DNA of 64,000 nucleotides from Verrucomicrobiota bacterium (GCA_016871725.1 VHCL01000006.1:1-64000); one strand, 5' to 3'; numbered from the stretch's first letter, positions 44,119 to 53,929 are shown. Numbers and translations are program-made. Notes: a model not told the origin generated them from the letters alone.

Positions 44119-45612
44119 ATGCGCGCCTCCGTCCGCCTGCCGGTCCTGTCCTGCGCCGAAGCCGCGGCCGCCGAAGCGGCGTTCCTCGCCGGTGATGCGA
44201 AGCTTTCCTGGCGGCTGATGAACGTCGCCGCCCGCGGCGTCGGCGAGGCCGCGCTCGCTCTCCTCGGCCGCCAGCCGGAGCGCATCCTGGTGCTGGCCGG
44301 CAAAGGCAACAACGGCGCCGACGCCTTCCTCGCCGCCCTGCGCTGCGCCCGCGCCGGCACGGAGATCGTCGCGGTCTTCGCCGAAGGCGGGCCCGCCCGC
44401 GCCCAGGCCCGGCGCGCATGGTCCGTCCGTAAGCAAGGCGTACGCATCGGCGTCGTCGCCGCGGCCGACCTGCGCCAGCTCGCCGCCCGCGAGTTCTGCC
44501 TGATCTTCGACGGCATCCTCGGCCAAGGTTTCCGGGCTCCGCTCTCCGCCGGGCTGCGGCGCTTGCTCCGCGACACGGAGCAGCTCCGCGGCCGGCGCGT
44601 CGCGGTCGACCTGCCGAGCGGCCTGGGCGATGATGCGACCGGCCCGGCGTTCCGTGCCGACCTGACGGTGTCGATCGGTTGCCTGAAACGCCCGCTGCTC
44701 GCGCCGAAGGCCGCCCGTTTCGTCGGCCGCCTCCGCGTCCTGGATATCGGCCTGCCCCTCGGCGAGACCGAGGAAGCCTGCGTGACCGCCGCCGCCCTCG
44801 CGCCGCTCACCCGTCCGCGCCGCGCCGGCAGCGACAAACGTCACCAAGGCCGGGTGCTCATCGTCGGCGGCTCCGAGCGCATGCCCGGCGCGGTCATCAT
44901 GAACACCGCCGCAGCCCTGCGTTCGGGCGCGGCGCTTGTCACGACCTGCCTGCCGGAATCCATACGTGCGAAAGCCGCCGTCGCTTACCCCGAGGCGATG
45001 TGGCGCGGCCTGCGCACCGGTCGAGACGGCTCGCTGGCAACGACGAACCTGCGTGAACTCCGCCCGCTCCTCGCGGACAAGGACGTGTTGCTCCTCGGCT
45101 CGGGCATGGGCGAGAAAGCGGTGAAGCTCATCGGGGCGGTCGCCGCCTCAGCCCAGTCGGCCCTGGTCCTCGACGCCGACGCGCTCCGTCCGGCGGTCAT
45201 CAAGGCCTCGGCAGGCGCGGAGATCCGCGTGCTCCTGCCGCACGCCGGCGAATTCAGACGCCTCAGCGGGCGCGGCGCGTCCGTGGCCGCGGCCCGCGCC
45301 TACGCGCGGCGCACGAAGACCATCGTCGTGCTCAAAGGCCCGCTGACCTGCGTCACCGACGGGGCGCGCGTGCTCCACGTCCCCTTCGGCGGACCGGTGC
45401 TCGCCCGCGGCGGCTCCGGCGACCTCCTCGCCGGCATCGTCGCCTCGGTGCTGGCCCGCCGCTCCGAACTCGGCCTGACGGCCTTCGACGCGGTGGTGCT
45501 CGCCGCGACCTGGCACGCGCGCGCCGCCGACTGGCTGAGGGATCTCCGCGGGGAGGAGGCGGTGAGAACCACCGAGCTGCTCGCTGGGTTGTCCCCGGTG
45601 TTGCGCCGCTGA
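44119..45612 (+). CDS. nnr: Bifunctional NAD(P)H-hydrate epimerase / ADP-dependent dehydratase
   Basis: 497-residue YjeF-type fusion that repairs hydrated NAD(P)H. The N-terminal epimerase domain has VLAGKGNNGADAFLAAL (usual GxGNNGGDG; here ADAF) and the catalytic-Asp region IFDGILGQGF. The C-terminal ribokinase-like dehydratase has KRHQGRVLIVGGSERMPGA, ALRSGAALV, VLDADALRP, LPHAGEFRRL, VLKGPLTCVTDG and GGSGDLLAGIVASVLARR. The epimerase half is slightly divergent but keeps its key residues. It follows acpS by three bases. Confidence 0.93.
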   Translation: MRASVRLPVLSCAEAAAAEAAFLAGDAKLSWRLMNVAARGVGEAALALLGRQPERILVLAGKGNNGADAFLAALRCARAGTEIVAVFAEGGPARAQARRAWSVRKQGVRIGVVAAADLRQLAAREFCLIFDGILGQGFRAPLSAGLRRLLRDTEQLRGRRVAVDLPSGLGDDATGPAFRADLTVSIGCLKRPLLAPKAARFVGRLRVLDIGLPLGETEEACVTAAALAPLTRPRRAGSDKRHQGRVLIVGGSERMPGAVIMNTAAALRSGAALVTTCLPESIRAKAAVAYPEAMWRGLRTGRDGSLATTNLRELRPLLADKDVLLLGSGMGEKAVKLIGAVAASAQSALVLDADALRPAVIKASAGAEIRVLLPHAGEFRRLSGRGASVAAARAYARRTKTIVVLKGPLTCVTDGARVLHVPFGGPVLARGGSGDLLAGIVASVLARRSELGLTAFDAVVLAATWHARAADWLRDLRGEEAVRTTELLAGLSPVLRR

Positions 45613-45634
45613 ACGGCGACCGCTGGCTGGCGGG

Positions 45635-46720
45635 ATGCAGCCGATCCCGACCGACCCGCTCGCGCAACGCGTCCTGCTCAACGGCCTCAAAGGCGTCGGG
45701 CCGGTCACGGTGCGCCGCCTGCGCGAAGCCTTCGGCGGCGAACTCTCCGTGGCCCTCGGCGCCCCGGCCGAGCAGCTCGCGAAGGTCGAGGGCGTCAGCC
45801 GCCCCGTCGCGGCGGCCATCGCGGCCCGGGCTTTCGACTGGGCCGGGGAGATGGGCCGCGCGCGGGACCTCGGCTTCCGCCTGCTGTGCGAACTCGACGC
45901 GGCGTGGCCCGCCCCGCTCGCGCGGCTCTGGGACCCGCCGCTGGTCCTGTACGCGGAGGGGACGAATTTCCCGACGGAGCGCGCGGTCGGCCTGATCGGC
46001 TCGCGCCACTGCACGCCCTACGGGGCCTCGCTGGCGCGCGGCTTCGCCCGCGACCTCGCGCAGCAAGGCTGGTGGGTCGTGAGCGGCCTGGCCCGCGGCA
46101 TCGACACCGCGGCGCACGAGGGCGCGCTCGACGCGTCCGGCCGCACCGCGGCGGTCGTCGGCCACGGCCTCGACCTCACGTTCCCGCCGGAAGCGGTCCG
46201 CCTTCGCGCGCGGATGAAGTCCGACGGGTGCGTGCTCTCCGAATTCCCGCTCGGCCGGCCCGCGGACCGGCAGACCTTCCCGCAACGCAACCGCATCGTC
46301 GCGGGCCTGGTCCGCGTGCTGGTCGTGGTCGAGACCGACGTCGACGGCGGCAGCATGATCACCGCGCGCTTCGCAGGCGACCTCGGCCGGACGCTCTGCG
46401 CGGTACCCGGCCGCGCCGACAGCCCCGCGAGCCGCGGCTGCCATGCGCTCATCCGGGACGGCGCGACGCTGGTGTCGTCGGTGGACGAGATCCTCACCGA
46501 ACTAGGCGAAAGCCGCGACCAGCCGGCCTTGGCGTTGGTGACCGACCCGCCGGAGTTCGCGCGCTGGCTGCCGCACTTCGGCGGCGGGGCGGCCCAGGAC
46601 GCCGAGTCGCTGGCCGCGCGCGCCGACTGCGCGGTCGCCGAGGCGGCGGTCGCCCTGACGCTGATGGAGATCCGCGGCGTGCTGCGGCGCCGGCCCGACG
46701 GACGGCACGAACGCGCCTGA
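45635..46720 (+). CDS. dprA: DNA-processing protein DprA
   Basis: 361 residues. DprA binds incoming single-stranded DNA in natural transformation and loads RecA. An N-terminal helix-hairpin-helix (LNGLKGVGPVTVRRLREAFG) precedes the Rossmann-type core: VGLIGSRHCTPYGASLARGF, VVSGLARGIDTAAHEGAL, FPQRNRIVAGLVRVLVVVET and GGSMITARFAGDLGRTLCAV. A short C-terminal winged-helix-like segment follows (VALTLMEIRGVLRRRPDGRH). It stops two bases before the convergent SanA-like gene. Confidence 0.95.
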   Translation: MQPIPTDPLAQRVLLNGLKGVGPVTVRRLREAFGGELSVALGAPAEQLAKVEGVSRPVAAAIAARAFDWAGEMGRARDLGFRLLCELDAAWPAPLARLWDPPLVLYAEGTNFPTERAVGLIGSRHCTPYGASLARGFARDLAQQGWWVVSGLARGIDTAAHEGALDASGRTAAVVGHGLDLTFPPEAVRLRARMKSDGCVLSEFPLGRPADRQTFPQRNRIVAGLVRVLVVVETDVDGGSMITARFAGDLGRTLCAVPGRADSPASRGCHALIRDGATLVSSVDEILTELGESRDQPALALVTDPPEFARWLPHFGGGAAQDAESLAARADCAVAEAAVALTLMEIRGVLRRRPDGRHERA

Positions 46721-46721
46721 C

Positions 46722-47354
46722 TCAGCGGTGAGGAACGTTGCCTTGGTCCGCCGGCACCGGCGCGCTGAGCGGATTGCCCAGGCAGAGATCGAGCACCGCC
46801 TTCGGCTTGGCGAAGCAATCACGCAGACAGCCCATGACCGGACGCCAGCCTTCGCCGAACGCGGCCGGATACGCCGTGGAGCGGAGGCCGGCTCGGTCGG
46901 CCTGCCAGAGCGCGCGGACGCAATGCCAGCCTTGCGAGACGAACACGATCTGGTCGCCGGGATAATAAGCCTTCGCGCGCTGCACGGAATCCAAGGTGCG
47001 CCAGCCGTAAGGGTCTTCGACGATGGGACAGGTCACGCCGGCCGCACGCAGGCGTTCGGCCATCACGCGCGCATGGACGGCGGTACCGGAAGTCACGACG
47101 AGCTTAACCCGGCCTGAACGGGCGAGTTCCGCGGCGGCGGCGATCCGCGGACGGAAGGTGCCGGAGTGCTCCTGCGTCCCGTGCACGAACTCATCCGTGC
47201 CGAGCAGGACCATGACGGTGCCGGCCGGAATCTCATCCGTCGTCGCGGCGAGCCGTCCCCACCCGGCGGACCAGAGCCAGGCGTTGGAGCCGACGAAGAA
47301 TAACGCCAAGAAGGCGAAAACCGCCCACACCCCGCGTTTGAGCCAACGAGACAT
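46722..47354 (-). CDS. SanA-like DUF218 membrane protein
   Basis: 210 residues. One N-terminal membrane helix (about 7-27, VWAVFAFLALFFVGSNAWLW) is followed by a periplasmic DUF218 domain with family segments VLLGTDEFVHG, RIAAAAELARSGRVKLVVTS, YGWRTLDSVQRAKAYYP and VFVSQGWHCVRALWQADRAG. The proteins are linked in Escherichia coli to envelope integrity (vancomycin exclusion); the enzyme activity is uncertain. The ATG at 47354 is chosen; a TTG seven codons upstream is the alternative. It is convergent with dprA. Confidence 0.85.
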   Translation of the reverse strand: MSRWLKRGVWAVFAFLALFFVGSNAWLWSAGWGRLAATTDEIPAGTVMVLLGTDEFVHGTQEHSGTFRPRIAAAAELARSGRVKLVVTSGTAVHARVMAERLRAAGVTCPIVEDPYGWRTLDSVQRAKAYYPGDQIVFVSQGWHCVRALWQADRAGLRSTAYPAAFGEGWRPVMGCLRDCFAKPKAVLDLCLGNPLSAPVPADQGNVPHR

Positions 47355-47410
47355 GAAATCGACAATTACGGCCAATTTTTCGTTAGCAAGGGGTCTATCA
47401 GGGTATGATT

Positions 47411-47426
47411 TGCTTAAAATTAGGCA
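47411..47426. promoter_or_regulatory. Imperfect dyad upstream of the sigma-54 promoter
   Basis: TGCTTAA (47411-47417) and TTAGGCA (47420-47426) form a dyad with one mismatch, centred about 63 bases before the -24 element. This is the distance expected for an upstream activator site, and it lies in an AT-rich stretch unlike the surrounding GC-rich DNA. A binding site for the response regulator itself is possible. Confidence 0.35.
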
Positions 47427-47479
47427 TCAATAGGTTGCCGAAAGTCAGTATTAGGTCATTTTAAGGGGACATCCTCTAC

Positions 47480-47494
47480 TGGCACGGATTCTGC
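47480..47494 (+). promoter_or_regulatory. Sigma-54 (-24/-12) promoter
   Basis: TGGCACG-GATT-CTGC has GG and GC exactly 12 bases apart, as in the consensus TGGCACG-N4-TTGC with one mismatch. It lies directly before the sigma-54 response-regulator gene. The predicted start of RNA (12 bases after the -12 C) is near 47506, four bases before the ATG. Confidence 0.7.
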
Positions 47495-47509
47495 CTACTT
47501 TTGCTCATC

Positions 47510-49006
<1,497 letters not shown>

Positions 49007-49037
49007 CCTTTGCCACCCGACGGGAAAGGGTTTGGTT

Positions 49038-49042
49038 GGAGG
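49038..49042 (+). promoter_or_regulatory. Shine-Dalgarno sequence of the DUF1080 gene
   Basis: GGAGG with an eight-base spacer to the ATG at 49051. It decides this start over the in-frame TTG at 49036, which would put the site inside the gene. Confidence 0.7.
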
Positions 49043-49050
49043 CTCACCCC

Positions 49051-49698
49051 ATGAGCACCTCCTCCCCCCTCCGTACCACGCTGCTGGCCACGGCCGCGCT
49101 CTTCCTGAGCTCGTACGCCGCGTTCGCCGGCGATACGATCCAGCTCTTCGACGGCAAGTCCCTCGCCGGCTGGAAGGCTTCCAAGAACTCCCCCGAAGGC
49201 ACCTACAAGATCGAGGACGGCGTCCTCCAGATCCGCGGCGGCCAAGGCCACCTCTTCTACGTCGGCACCGACGGCAAGGCCGACTTCACGAACTTCGACT
49301 TCAAGGCGAAGGTGAAGACCTACCCGGGCGCCAACTCGGGCCTCTACTTCCACACGGCCTACGAGGACAAGGGCTGGCCCTCCCAGGGCTACGAATGCCA
49401 GGTCAACGGCAGCCACAAGGACATCAAGCGCACCGGCGGCCTCTACGCCGTCCGCGACGTCCTCAACACGCCCGCCGCGCCGGACAACGAGTGGTTCGAC
49501 TACCGCATCCGCGTCGAGGGCAAGCGCATCCAGATCTGGATCAACGGCAAGCAGACCGTCGACTTCACCCAGCCCGAAGACTGGACCCCGCCCAAGGGCA
49601 TGCCCGGCCGCAAGCTCGGCCACGGCACCTTCGCCATCCAGGCCCACGACCCGGGCTGCAAGGTCGACTACAAGGACCTCGTCGTCGAACGCCTCTGA
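49051..49698 (+). CDS. Exported DUF1080 (3-keto-disaccharide hydrolase-type) protein
   Basis: 215 residues with a signal peptide (TTLLATAALFLSSYAAFAG). The DUF1080 jelly-roll domain is clear: TIQLFDGKSLAGWKASKN, LQIRGGQGHLFYVG, FDFKAKVKTYPGANSGLYFH, YECQVNGSHKD and GTFAIQAHDPGCKVDYKDLV. Some family members hydrolyse 3-keto-glycosides; most, including this one, are uncharacterised. The fold also suits carbohydrate binding. Paralogues are abundant in Planctomycetota and Verrucomicrobiota. It follows the response regulator by 44 bp and ends before a bidirectional terminator. Confidence 0.85.
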   Translation: MSTSSPLRTTLLATAALFLSSYAAFAGDTIQLFDGKSLAGWKASKNSPEGTYKIEDGVLQIRGGQGHLFYVGTDGKADFTNFDFKAKVKTYPGANSGLYFHTAYEDKGWPSQGYECQVNGSHKDIKRTGGLYAVRDVLNTPAAPDNEWFDYRIRVEGKRIQIWINGKQTVDFTQPEDWTPPKGMPGRKLGHGTFAIQAHDPGCKVDYKDLVVERL

Positions 49699-49718
49699 GC
49701 GTCCGGCCGATGCCGACG

Positions 49719-49746
49719 AAAGGCGGACCTCATGGTTCGCCTTTTT
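49719..49746. terminator. Bidirectional intrinsic terminator between convergent genes
   Basis: AAAGGCGGACC (49719-49729) pairs with GGTTCGCCTTT (49734-49744) over 11 bp including one G-T pair, with a TCAT loop. On the plus strand a T-run follows; on the minus strand the A-run arm gives another. It separates the DUF1080 gene from the convergent gene ending at 49759. Confidence 0.8.
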
Positions 49747-49758
49747 CATGCCCGCGCA

Positions 49759-50631
49759 TCAGGCGAGCGCGCGCTCGAGCTCGGCGATGAGCCGCGCCCT
49801 CACCGGCCCGGCCAGCGCCGATAACCGTCGCTGCTCGGCTTCGTATTCGCTCCGGCCTTCGACGGTCTCGATCGCGATGGGCTTCAGCCCGATCGCGGAG
49901 AAGTCATAAGGGCTGGCGCGCATGTCGACCGAGCGGGCGACGTGCGCGAGTTCGAACGCATCCGCGGCCAGTTCGGCCGAGACCCACGGCTGCGCCTTCA
50001 TCGCCCATTTGAAGAGGTCCATCGTCACGTGCACGCAGCCGGGCTGCTCGTTCTCGACCCGCGCCTCGAGCGTGGGCGCGAGCTTGTTCAAAGGCCGCGC
50101 GTCCGGCGTGAAGAAACGGAACGCGTCGTAATGCGTGCAGCGTACGGGCATCGCCCGCACGACGGCGTCAGTGCCCTCCGCGCCGAGGCGGAGCGGCCAG
50201 GCGGAATGGCGCCGTTGTTCGGCCTGACCGTACACCATGGCCCACTCGTGGAGGCCGAAGCAGCCGTGGAAGGCGGGGCGCGCCGCGACGGCCCGGCAGA
50301 GCCGCAGGCTGAAGGCGAGACGCCCCGCCTGCGCGGCGTCGGGCAAGGCCACGCGCGCCAGGCCGTCCGCTCCGCGCAGGAAGCGGCGGCCGTCGACGAG
50401 CTCGTCGGCGTCGGCCAGCGCGACGCCGGCGCCGGGCGTCCAGCGGCGCAACGCGGCCAGGCGGAACGGATAGTAGGTGAAGAGGAAATCCTCGACGGGA
50501 TCGGGCACGCCCTTCCGGGCGCGCTCGCGGCGGGCGTCGACGAGCCGGTCCGCGCGCGCCTCATGGGCGGCGCGCCGGGCCCGCCATTCGGCCCCGCCGA
50601 GCGCGGGCTGACTGACGGCGACGACGCTCAA
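49759..50631 (-). CDS. Conserved protein often labelled 3-methyladenine DNA glycosylase (function unproven)
   Basis: 290 residues from a TTG at 50631 that overlaps the previous stop (TTGA). The sequence is of a family I recognise from actinobacteria: EDFLFTYYPFRLAALRRWTP, HGCFGLHEWAMVYGQAEQRR, RCTHYDAFRFFTPDARPLNK, NEQPGCVHVTMDLFKWAMKA and ELAHVARSVDMRASPYDFSA. Databases often call such proteins 3-methyladenine DNA glycosylase, but I see no HhH or AlkA-type fold and treat that label as inherited. Conserved His, Cys and Asp residues suggest an enzyme. It is coupled to the gamma-carbonic-anhydrase-like gene, which may be a clue. Confidence 0.6.
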   Translation of the reverse strand: MSVVAVSQPALGGAEWRARRAAHEARADRLVDARRERARKGVPDPVEDFLFTYYPFRLAALRRWTPGAGVALADADELVDGRRFLRGADGLARVALPDAAQAGRLAFSLRLCRAVAARPAFHGCFGLHEWAMVYGQAEQRRHSAWPLRLGAEGTDAVVRAMPVRCTHYDAFRFFTPDARPLNKLAPTLEARVENEQPGCVHVTMDLFKWAMKAQPWVSAELAADAFELAHVARSVDMRASPYDFSAIGLKPIAIETVEGRSEYEAEQRRLSALAGPVRARLIAELERALA

Positions 50632-51203
50632 TCGAAGCGGCGATGATGCGCGGCGACCTTGACGTATTTCTCGGCCCAGCCGGGCAGCGCCGCCTGCTCG
50701 TCGGCCGTGAGCGCCCGCACGACCTTGGCCGGCGAACCCATCACGAGCGAACCAGGCGGGACGTGCGTGCCCTTGGTGACGAGCGCGTTCGCGCCCACGA
50801 TGGATCGCGCGCCGATGACCGCGCCGTCGAGGACGGTGGCGTGCATGCCGATGAGGCATTCGTCGCCGATCACGCAGGCGTGCAGCATGGCGAGGTGGCC
50901 GACCGTGACGCGCGCGCCGACCTTGGCCGGGAGGCCGTCGGCGACATGCACCACGGCGCCGTCCTGGATATTGCTGCCTTCGCCGACCTCGATCGGGGCG
51001 ATGTCGCCGCGAAGCACAGCGCAAGGCCAGACGCTGGCCTTGGGTCCGATGGTGACGTTGCCGATGACGACCGCCTTGGCGTGGACATAGGCCGTGGCGT
51101 GGACGGTCGGACCCACCGAGAGATTCCGGGTCAGCTCCTTGGAGAGAGCCGCATCGAGGTCGAGCGGCTCCTCGAACTGCCCGCCTTGGTAGAATGGGTT
51201 CAT
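50628..51203 (-). CDS. Gamma-carbonic-anhydrase-like left-handed beta-helix protein
   Basis: 191 residues. Hexapeptide repeats (IGNVTIGPKASVWPCAVLRG) form a left-handed beta-helix. Three histidines match the gamma-carbonic-anhydrase zinc site: VVHVADG, and two in VGHLAMLHACVIG. The segment CLIGMHATVLDGAVIG and the C-terminal helix (AEKYVKVAAHHRRF) also fit the YrdA/PaaY subfamily. Carbonic anhydrase activity is possible, but many members are inactive on CO2. The ATG at 51203 is chosen; a GTG at 51224 is possible. Its stop overlaps the start of the next gene. Confidence 0.85.
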   Translation of the reverse strand: MNPFYQGGQFEEPLDLDAALSKELTRNLSVGPTVHATAYVHAKAVVIGNVTIGPKASVWPCAVLRGDIAPIEVGEGSNIQDGAVVHVADGLPAKVGARVTVGHLAMLHACVIGDECLIGMHATVLDGAVIGARSIVGANALVTKGTHVPPGSLVMGSPAKVVRALTADEQAALPGWAEKYVKVAAHHRRFD

Positions 51204-51323
51204 ACCCCAAGAATTAAGCACCACCCCCCGGCTGGGAAGGCCTAACCACCCCGATCAACCCCTCTTTTAACCCACTTTAGCCCTCGAACCCCTTACCCGC
51301 CGTGTTCTGCAGCGTCTCACCAG

Positions 51324-51379
51324 CCCTAGCCCCGGCCCTATCCCAAGCCCAGATTTACCCCTGCCCCTCCCCCTCCCCC
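51324..51379 (-). other. Two tandem G-quadruplex-forming motifs in the rplU divergent region
   Basis: On the minus strand, 51350-51324 reads as five G-tracts of three to four with loops of two to three bases. 51379-51358 reads as four G-tracts of four to five with loops of one to two bases. The plus strand is the corresponding C-rich (i-motif) strand. It lies in the 241-bp gap between rplU and the divergent gamma-carbonic-anhydrase-like gene. Confidence 0.65.
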
Positions 51380-51444
51380 TAATCAGCAGACAATTCCCCT
51401 TGCCAACCCCCCTGCAGTCCGTTTGCTCCGACCTTCCGACAGCC

Positions 51445-51759
51445 ATGAAGGCCACATTTATCACCTCCGGTCGCCAGTTCACCGTCTCCCAGGGCGACAT
51501 CCTCATCGTCAACCAGTACCCTGGTAAGAACGAAGGCGACGTACTCACCTTCGACCAGGTCCTCCTGGTCGGCGAAGGCGCCTCCGCCAAGATCGGCACC
51601 CCGACCGTCGCCGGCGCGAAGGTCACCGCCAAGATCCTGGAGAACAAGCGCGGCGAGAAGATCGACATCTTCAAGCACCGCCGCCGCAAGGGCTACTACC
51701 GCCGCCGCGGCCACCGCCAGGAACTCTCGGTCATCAAGGTCGAGTCCATCTCTGCTTAA
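51445..51759 (+). CDS. rplU: 50S ribosomal protein L21
   Basis: 104-residue 50S protein. The ATG at 51445 ([20 protein letters not shown]) is chosen; 15 upstream codons are in frame but not L21-like. The signature [20 protein letters not shown] near the end is characteristic, and the order rplU-rpmA is conserved in nearly all bacteria. The leader before the start (GACCTTCCGACAGCC) has no Shine-Dalgarno sequence. The obgE gene that often follows is absent. Confidence 0.97.
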   Translation: MKATFITSGRQFTVSQGDILIVNQYPGKNEGDVLTFDQVLLVGEGASAKIGTPTVAGAKVTAKILENKRGEKIDIFKHRRRKGYYRRRGHRQELSVIKVESISA

Positions 51760-51778
51760 CCCTTAACGTCCTCCCACC

Positions 51779-52048
51779 ATGGCAACCAAGAAAGGCGGCG
51801 GCACTTCCTCCAACGGCCGCGACTCCACCTCCAAGCGCCTCGGCGTGAAGCTTTACAGCGGTGAATTCGCCACCGCCGGCTCGATCCTCATCCGCCAGCG
51901 CGGCACCCGCATGAACGCGGGCCGTAACGTCGGCATGGGCCGCGACCACACCCTCTTCGCCAAGGCCGACGGCCTGGTCAAGTGGGACGCCGAGCACCGC
52001 CGCGTGGAGATCGTCCCGACGACGTCCTCCGCCTGCTCGCTCAAGTAA
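51779..52048 (+). CDS. rpmA: 50S ribosomal protein L27
   Basis: 89-residue protein whose N-terminal tail reaches the peptidyl-transferase centre. It begins [20 protein letters not shown], so no N-terminal cleavage extension of the Firmicutes kind is present. The signature [20 protein letters not shown] and [19 protein letters not shown] is intact. It lies 19 bp after rplU and is followed by a strong terminator. Confidence 0.97.
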   Translation: MATKKGGGTSSNGRDSTSKRLGVKLYSGEFATAGSILIRQRGTRMNAGRNVGMGRDHTLFAKADGLVKWDAEHRRVEIVPTTSSACSLK

Positions 52049-52067
52049 GCTGCCCGCCAGCCCTCCG

Positions 52068-52099
52068 AGAAGCCGACCATCAGGTCGGCTTCTTTGTTT
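52068..52099 (+). terminator. Intrinsic terminator after rpmA
   Basis: Perfect 11-bp arms AGAAGCCGACC (52068-52078) and GGTCGGCTTCT (52083-52093) with an ATCA loop, followed by TTGTTT. It ends the rplU-rpmA transcript. Confidence 0.88.
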
Positions 52100-52100
52100 C

Positions 52101-52159
52101 ACGGACCATCGGACGACGCTCCCCTCCCCCGGGCGCATCCCGGGTTTGGCGGGGTCCGT
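52101..52159. repeat. Nested inverted repeats between rpmA and the 87-residue gene
   Basis: Outer arms ACGGACC (52101-52107) and GGTCCGT (52153-52159) enclose a hairpin of two CCCGGG blocks (52128-52133 and 52139-52144) with a CGCAT loop. There is no T-run on either side. It could end the minus-strand gene in a factor-dependent way or be a protein site. Confidence 0.4.
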
Positions 52160-52169
52160 CCGTCGCAGC

Positions 52170-52433
52170 CTAGCGGGCGCGACGACGCAGGAGCTCCAGG
52201 GTCGACCGGAAGATCGATCGCGTGGAATCGGCGTACACGGCGTCGTGCACGACGTAGTCGCAGACACGTTCGATCGCCTGAGGATGCGTCCCGCAGCCGC
52301 GCAGTTCGCACGCGAGCAGCTGGAGTTTCTCAAGCGACAGATGCATGACGTCGGCCTTGGTCTCTTCGCAGAAACCGTATTCCGGATCTTCTTCCGCCTC
52401 CCGGCCAGGGGTGATGGGATGGGTGAGGTGCAT
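52170..52433 (-). CDS. Hypothetical small protein
   Basis: 87 residues from the ATG at 52433 (MHLTHPITPGREAEEDPEYG); a further 27 in-frame codons upstream exist but look random. The protein is mainly alpha-helical and has two cysteines near the middle (LACELRGCGTH). Its C-terminus is a basic helix (STRSIFRSTLELLRRRAR). I do not recognise a family. It stands alone between the rpmA terminator and the MATE gene. Its codon use is like its neighbours, which supports a real gene but does not prove it. Confidence 0.5.
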   Translation of the reverse strand: MHLTHPITPGREAEEDPEYGFCEETKADVMHLSLEKLQLLACELRGCGTHPQAIERVCDYVVHDAVYADSTRSIFRSTLELLRRRAR

Positions 52434-52527
52434 TGGGGTGCGACCACAAGGGTAGCTCCCGACGGCACGCCGCAAGGTCGCCGAGGTTAAGAAAGGCCGT
52501 CCGCCACGTGACAAGCAGGTGACGTCC

Positions 52528-53901
52528 TCAGGCGTCGACGCCGGCTTGCGCGGAGCGCCGGAACTTCCAGCCCATCACGAGCGAGACGAGGATGAGCCCG
52601 GTCGCCAAGGCGATCCAGATGCCGGTCGCGCCCATGCCCCAGCGCCCGATGGGCAGGCCGAACAACCGGAAGCCGGCCGGGAACGCCAAGGCGAGGGCCA
52701 GCGGCAGGCAGAAGAGCCAGTAGACGATGAAGACGCTCCACGAGGCCCACGCGGCCCGGTTGACCGAACGCAGCAGGTAGGCCGCCACGACCTGCACGCC
52801 GTCGAACGGCGCCCAGATCGCCGCGAAGACCAGGAGGCTCGAAGCCAGCGCGGCGGTCTCGGTCCCGGCCACGCCATAGGTCTCCATCAGCAGCGGACGC
52901 AGGAGGATCATGGCGAGGCCGTAGGCCCCCATCATGACGCCGCCCAGCAGCATCGCGCCCAAGCCGACGGCCTGCACCTTGCGCGGATCCTTGGCCCCGT
53001 AGGCTTCGCCGACCCGGATGCCCGCGGCGATGCCGAGCCCGAGCGGCAGCATGAAGGCGGCGGACGCGGTGCTGATCGCCACCTGGTGCGCGGCCTGGGC
53101 GGTGGCGTTGATCCAGCCGGCCATGACGGGCACGACCGCGAAGATCCCGACCTCGCTGAGGCTGTGCAGGCCCGCCGGCCAGCCGGTGGCGAGCAGACGG
53201 CGGAAGACGGCGAGCTGCAGTCCGTCGCCCCAGCGGACTTCGCCGCGGCCCGGCGTGAGCCAGAGGCCGACGAGCATCAGGATGCGCGAGACGAGCGTCG
53301 CCCAGCCGGCGCCGGCGAGACCCATCGCGGGGAAACCCCAGTGGCCGAACATCCACAGCCAGTTGAAGAAGATGTTGGCGAGGATGCCCGCCGCCAGCCA
53401 GGCCAGCGAGATCCACGGCTGGTGCTGCGAGTCGCGATGCCCCCGCAAGGCATGGAAGGCCAGCCCGGGCACCATCGCCCAGGCCATGGTGACGAAGAAG
53501 TCGTGCGTCTCGGCGGTGACCTCGGGCGAAGAGCCCAGCAGCGGCAGGAACCGCGCGGCGAAGTGCGTGAGCGCGGCGGTGACCACCCCGAGGCCGAGCG
53601 CCAGGACCATGCCGTGCCGCAGGATCGCCGGCGCGGACTCCTCGACGCCCGCGCCGTTGTCCTGCGACTGGTAGACGGCGATGGCGCCGACCACCCCGAT
53701 GCCGAAGACGTACGGGATGTAGTTGAGGTTCGAGGCCAGGGCCGACGCCGCGAGCGCCGTCTCCCCGAGATGGCCCGCCATGGCCACGTCCACGACGAAC
53801 ATCAGGCCGTAGCCGAGCATGCCGAGCATGATCGGGACGGCGAGCTTCAGCGTGGGTCCGATTTCCGAACGGATGGTGGGGACGGTGGCCAAGGCTCCCA
53901 A
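52528..53901 (-). CDS. MATE-family efflux transporter (NorM-like)
   Basis: 457 residues, twelve hydrophobic helices in two six-helix halves, the MATE plan. Segments LKLAVPIMLGMLGYGLMFVV, VDVAMAGHLGETALAASALA (first half) and SEVGIFAVVPVMAGWINATA (second half) are typical. MATE pumps export cationic drugs or metabolites with Na+ or H+. The start is a TTG at 53901, or another TTG nine bases downstream; no ATG fits the N-terminal helix. It lies 28 bp after the stop of the beta-propeller gene on the same strand. Confidence 0.87.
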   Translation of the reverse strand: MGALATVPTIRSEIGPTLKLAVPIMLGMLGYGLMFVVDVAMAGHLGETALAASALASNLNYIPYVFGIGVVGAIAVYQSQDNGAGVEESAPAILRHGMVLALGLGVVTAALTHFAARFLPLLGSSPEVTAETHDFFVTMAWAMVPGLAFHALRGHRDSQHQPWISLAWLAAGILANIFFNWLWMFGHWGFPAMGLAGAGWATLVSRILMLVGLWLTPGRGEVRWGDGLQLAVFRRLLATGWPAGLHSLSEVGIFAVVPVMAGWINATAQAAHQVAISTASAAFMLPLGLGIAAGIRVGEAYGAKDPRKVQAVGLGAMLLGGVMMGAYGLAMILLRPLLMETYGVAGTETAALASSLLVFAAIWAPFDGVQVVAAYLLRSVNRAAWASWSVFIVYWLFCLPLALALAFPAGFRLFGLPIGRWGMGATGIWIALATGLILVSLVMGWKFRRSAQAGVDA

Positions 53902-53929
53902 GAGGAGCCGAACGACCCGCCGAGGCGAG

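Noticed and set aside
49036-49050. Earlier TTG start of the DUF1080 gene
   Set aside because: It would include the GGAGG site; the ATG at 49051 has correct spacing and begins the signal peptide.
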